Shown in pieces: positions 61,485 through 64,000 of a stretch of 64,000 nucleotides of DNA (the stretch's first letter is position 1; every line of letters begins with the position of its first letter). The DNA lies in contig WGNM01000011.1 in assembly GCA_016124575.1 (NCBI GenBank), forward strand, positions 20,920 through 84,919, written 5' to 3'. The position numbers and the translations under genes are program-made. This DNA is from Cryomorphaceae bacterium. Its GTDB lineage: Bacteria > Bacteroidota > Bacteroidia > Flavobacteriales_D > Sanyastnellaceae. Below the pieces are notes generated by a model. That model made no database searches. It worked only from the letters and a program-made list of their open reading frames with translations, and was not told where the DNA came from.

Positions 61485-62060
61485 TTCTGCTTAAGGAAAA
61501 CGGGGTCAATGCAGATTGACGGGCAGAAACGGCGCGTTATAGCTTTTTTTAAGTCACTCAATTACCAATCTGGTAGATTGCTGAGTTTTGATGCGATCTG
61601 TATCTCACTTAATTGCGTTTTTCTAGTGTTCATGGGAATTTAGTGCTTTTAAGCCAAGCTATTTCTAGGGAAGGCTTCAGAGGAACACCGAAATATTTAT
61701 AAGAAATTTAGTTTATTCGAAGAATTACACTTTTGTTTGACCAAGACCTTACGATAATTTATATATTACTATTCAATATAATTCATTTTCTATAAAACCG
61801 CCTTTTACCTTAGTGATATTTGCTTTCCAAACGGAGTAGCGACAAGTTATCATAGTCATTGACTTACCGACAATTATTGACATACGACGCAGTTATAGTA
61901 TGGACGAGTTACTTGAATTATCTGAGTGTTTCGACAATCAATATGCAGCACAAGGCATGGATTGCCTGCCGGGTGATGGTTGCAATGCATACTACCTTTG
62001 CCATGGATATTCACATGCCTGGTCTTATAGATTTGCTTCGAAAAAAGTTCTCCTTGAGAA
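61485..62060. other. 576-bp AT-rich non-genic stretch
   Basis: Contains one copy of an 83-bp direct repeat (61508-61590), then AT-rich DNA with no convincing gene; small ORFs here on both strands have no features. No terminator after the radical SAM gene was recognised. Confidence 0.55.
61508..61590 (+). repeat. 83-bp direct repeat, copy 1
   Basis: From AATGCAGATTGACGGGCAGA to CTGAGTTTTG. It matches 63471-63553 at 79 of 83 positions (four substitutions), in the same orientation. Confidence 0.95.
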
Positions 62061-63407
62061 ATGATATTCCAGAAGCAACTCATATCCATTGCATTCGCAA
62101 TTTCTTGCAGCTTTTCTTGGTCGCAAGAAGAGTATACTTTCAATTCACCGTGTTTCAGTGTAAGCACGGATATGTTCATTTCGTCTGAAGATGATGCATA
62201 CATAGCGGTTTACGAGTATTGTACTCAGAATGATTTTCGGTTAATTATTTGTCACCCTGAAAATGGCGAATTAGTCAATATGTTTGGTTTCGAAATGGAG
62301 GTGTCGCGCGGCTTTTATGCAGTTGATGGGGGATTCTATTTGTTAACCAAAGCACCGGAAGCAATGTACCTTCGATTCATTAGTGATGATCTTGAAGTGT
62401 CGGATCCGATTTCAATGCAATTGCCCTTAAGCGCTAGTGTGAATGAGATGTTTGTTCATGAAGATTCAGTAATTGTGGTGTATTACAACGCTTCTGCCTT
62501 TTACATTTCGAAACTCGGAATAAATGATGGTGAATTAATTGAGTTAGCAAGTTTTAGCGGCGTGCCCTACGTATCTGATATTCATAGCACTACAGTTTTA
62601 GCAGATGAAAATTCAGTATATTTTGGAATGGATTGTGGTTGGATCTTTAAAGTGAATCTCAATGAATTTTTAGAAGTCGAACTTTTACCATTACCAATTG
62701 ATGATTCCACGGGAAACACCTATTTACCCTGTTTCGGAGGATTCAATCTGCTAAGAAGTAATCCATCAGAGGATGTTTTACTATCAGCAGCCAGCACTGC
62801 ATTCACGGATAATTATTACTCATTTGATTTCGGAGATAATGGTGATCATATTCAAACAGATTACCTTACTCTCCCGAATTACTCACCTGGAGATTTCACA
62901 TTTGATCAAAACGGAAATAAGTATTTAACACTTTTGAAAGGCGCAGACCCAGATGTCTTTGATTATAACATATTCGGTCTATATCACATCAATTCACAAA
63001 ACGAAGTAGTTGACTCTTTATTTCTCGATTCTCCAGAATGGCTTCAAGGTGGATATGAAATAATTTTAAACAATCAAACCATTCATCTAAATGGTGTCAA
63101 GTACCATCTGGAAAATCCAGAATTAGAGGTTGCCTCCTATATAAGGGTTCAAATGTCTGATTTCGTGAATTCAATTACAGAATTGAATGATTCTGAAGAA
63201 TTGAAAATCATTCAAACCGATGAAATCTTTGGATTATCCAACTTCAAAGGAGCTATTACGATTGCACTCTATGATCTCAAGGGCAACCTTCTCCAATTCG
63301 AAAATCAGCCTATTTTATGGCGAAAAGCTGACTTCATGTCAGGAGTGTATGTATTGTCCGTAAATGCCGAAAACAAGTTCATTCGAGTGCTCATTTTTAT
63401 ACCATAG
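62061..63407 (+). CDS. Secreted T9SS cargo protein between direct repeats
   Basis: A 448-residue exported protein, otherwise not recognised. Signal peptide (MIFQKQLISIAFAISCSFSWSQ). The body is beta-rich with propeller-like strands (DDAYIAVYEYCTQNDFRLII, GGFYLLTKAPEAMYLRFIS, DENSVYFGMDCGWIFKV). A short T9SS type A-like tail ends it (GAITIALYDLKGNLLQFEN, then MSGVYVLSVNAENKFI). It is clearly more AT-rich than neighbouring genes such as the radical SAM operon. It is flanked by 83-bp direct repeats, which suggests it was inserted or exchanged as a unit. Confidence 0.8.
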   Translation: MIFQKQLISIAFAISCSFSWSQEEYTFNSPCFSVSTDMFISSEDDAYIAVYEYCTQNDFRLIICHPENGELVNMFGFEMEVSRGFYAVDGGFYLLTKAPEAMYLRFISDDLEVSDPISMQLPLSASVNEMFVHEDSVIVVYYNASAFYISKLGINDGELIELASFSGVPYVSDIHSTTVLADENSVYFGMDCGWIFKVNLNEFLEVELLPLPIDDSTGNTYLPCFGGFNLLRSNPSEDVLLSAASTAFTDNYYSFDFGDNGDHIQTDYLTLPNYSPGDFTFDQNGNKYLTLLKGADPDVFDYNIFGLYHINSQNEVVDSLFLDSPEWLQGGYEIILNNQTIHLNGVKYHLENPELEVASYIRVQMSDFVNSITELNDSEELKIIQTDEIFGLSNFKGAITIALYDLKGNLLQFENQPILWRKADFMSGVYVLSVNAENKFIRVLIFIP

Positions 63408-64000
63408 TTATTCAAATCTAAACTGCATTTAAGAGCACTACGTACCCCACCAGTTTATGGTAAGATTACAAATGCAGATTGACGGGCAGAAACGGCGTGT
63501 TATAGCTTTTTTTAAGTCACTCTATTACCAATCCGGTAGATTGTTGAGTTTTGGCACGTTTGGATTATGTACACTAGAATAAATAATCCTTCATTTTGAG
63601 GGATAAATATGCCGGTGTTTTTGTCACTCTTAGGCAACAAGCATATACAAAGAAACGACTTACATAAACGAGAAAAAAGTAAACCATTTTGACAGATGAC
63701 CGACGTACAGATCATATGTTAAATAGACAATGCGTAGGCCGACCCCTGTGAATTTTTTTCCTCTCCGCACTTTTATAGTTCAATTTTATGCCGAGCCGCA
63801 TACAGCGAGTAAAAGTCGAAGAACCATTTCGCTGCGTCACTGTTTATAAATGATGTTTCACTGAAGTGGTCGGGATTGTTTGGACAAGATCTTATATACA
63901 AATATAACAGTTAAAACCATAGTAATGAGGGGGTTTGGGGGAGACTCATAACTTAGTGTTTTTGTTCATTTCTAGGCTGCTTGTTTGTAAACCTTAGCTG
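63408..64000. other. 593-bp region with second 83-bp repeat, otherwise empty
   Basis: The second repeat copy (63471-63553) lies here. Beyond 63554 no gene, hairpin terminator or RNA was recognised; a 67-codon minus-strand frame at 63512-63715 has no features. The next gene probably starts beyond the window. Confidence 0.5.
63471..63553 (+). repeat. 83-bp direct repeat, copy 2
   Basis: Same orientation as 61508-61590, with four substitutions. The two copies start 1963 bp apart. In copy 1 a TACCA-ATC-TGGTA mini-hairpin lies inside the repeat; in copy 2 one base of it is changed. Confidence 0.95.

Noticed and set aside
61859..62203. Opposed ORFs of about 109 codons before the last cargo gene
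   Set aside because: They overlap each other and the signal peptide region of the 62061 gene, and carry no features; AT-rich DNA gives such frames by chance.
61508..63553. Insertion sequence with target duplication
   Set aside because: 83 bp is far too long for a target-site duplication, there are no terminal inverted repeats, and no transposase is encoded.
63512..63715. 67-codon minus-strand ORF
   Set aside because: Lies partly in repeat copy 2, with no homology or start signal.

Overview
This window is chromosomal DNA from a member of the Bacteroidota, most likely a flavobacterium-type organism (Flavobacteriales); the genus cannot be named from the sequence. The evidence is: seven secreted proteins ending in a type IX secretion (T9SS) type A sorting domain, -7 boxes of the form TAnnTTTG with few Shine-Dalgarno sites, a fused MurF-alanine racemase, DUF4292, DUF2490 and DUF5522 proteins, and a TonB receptor with a carboxypeptidase-like N-terminal domain. 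No rRNA, tRNA, CRISPR array, integrase or transposase was recognised.

Layout. 1-5.3 kb: the end of an oligopeptide-type ABC ATPase, then a 1583-residue T9SS cargo protein. 5.4-11.5 kb: a tight plus-strand run of crotonase, dUTPase, sugar nucleotidyltransferase, TPR lipoprotein, DUF4292 lipoprotein and an EnvC-like protein with a degenerate LytM domain. 11.5-14.4 kb: a strong promoter in front of a possible 34-codon ORF, then a plug-only TonB-receptor-like protein, an ECF sigma factor and a putative membrane anti-sigma protein. 14.7-19.9 kb: a small membrane protein, then a minus-strand group of a large outer-membrane-type protein, a DUF2490 barrel and a lipoprotein. 19.9-23.0 kb: thymidine kinase overlapping murF-alr. 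23.1-38.8 kb: a T9SS cargo region (subtilase, several propeller or adhesin-like proteins, one cargo-gene remnant) interrupted by an amidophosphoribosyltransferase-family gene and an ACC-deaminase/D-cysteine-desulfhydrase-family gene. 39-42.3 kb: DUF5522, urocanate hydratase and a PhyH-type dioxygenase. 42.5-49.2 kb: a TetR-tolC-adaptor-RND pump operon closed by a terminator. 49.5-52.4 kb: a cluster of palindromic sites, then a hypothetical protein, a 7TM-like protein, a histidine kinase and a LuxR-type response regulator. 52.4-54.0 kb: bestrophin and a DUF2064 protein. 54.1-61.5 kb: one run of TonB-dependent receptor, YnjB-like binding lipoprotein, two permeases, an ATPase and a radical SAM protein. 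61.5-63.6 kb: a T9SS cargo gene between two 83-bp direct repeats.

The most promising unexplained unit is the 54-61.5 kb operon. It looks like a complete route from the outer membrane to the cytoplasm for an unknown substrate, ending in a radical SAM enzyme. Other signals worth following are: one 16-bp palindrome placed at exactly the same distance from the -7 box of two cargo genes; the palindrome cluster before the two-component locus; the 83-bp repeat pair; and the promoter plus mini-ORF at 11.73-11.88 kb.
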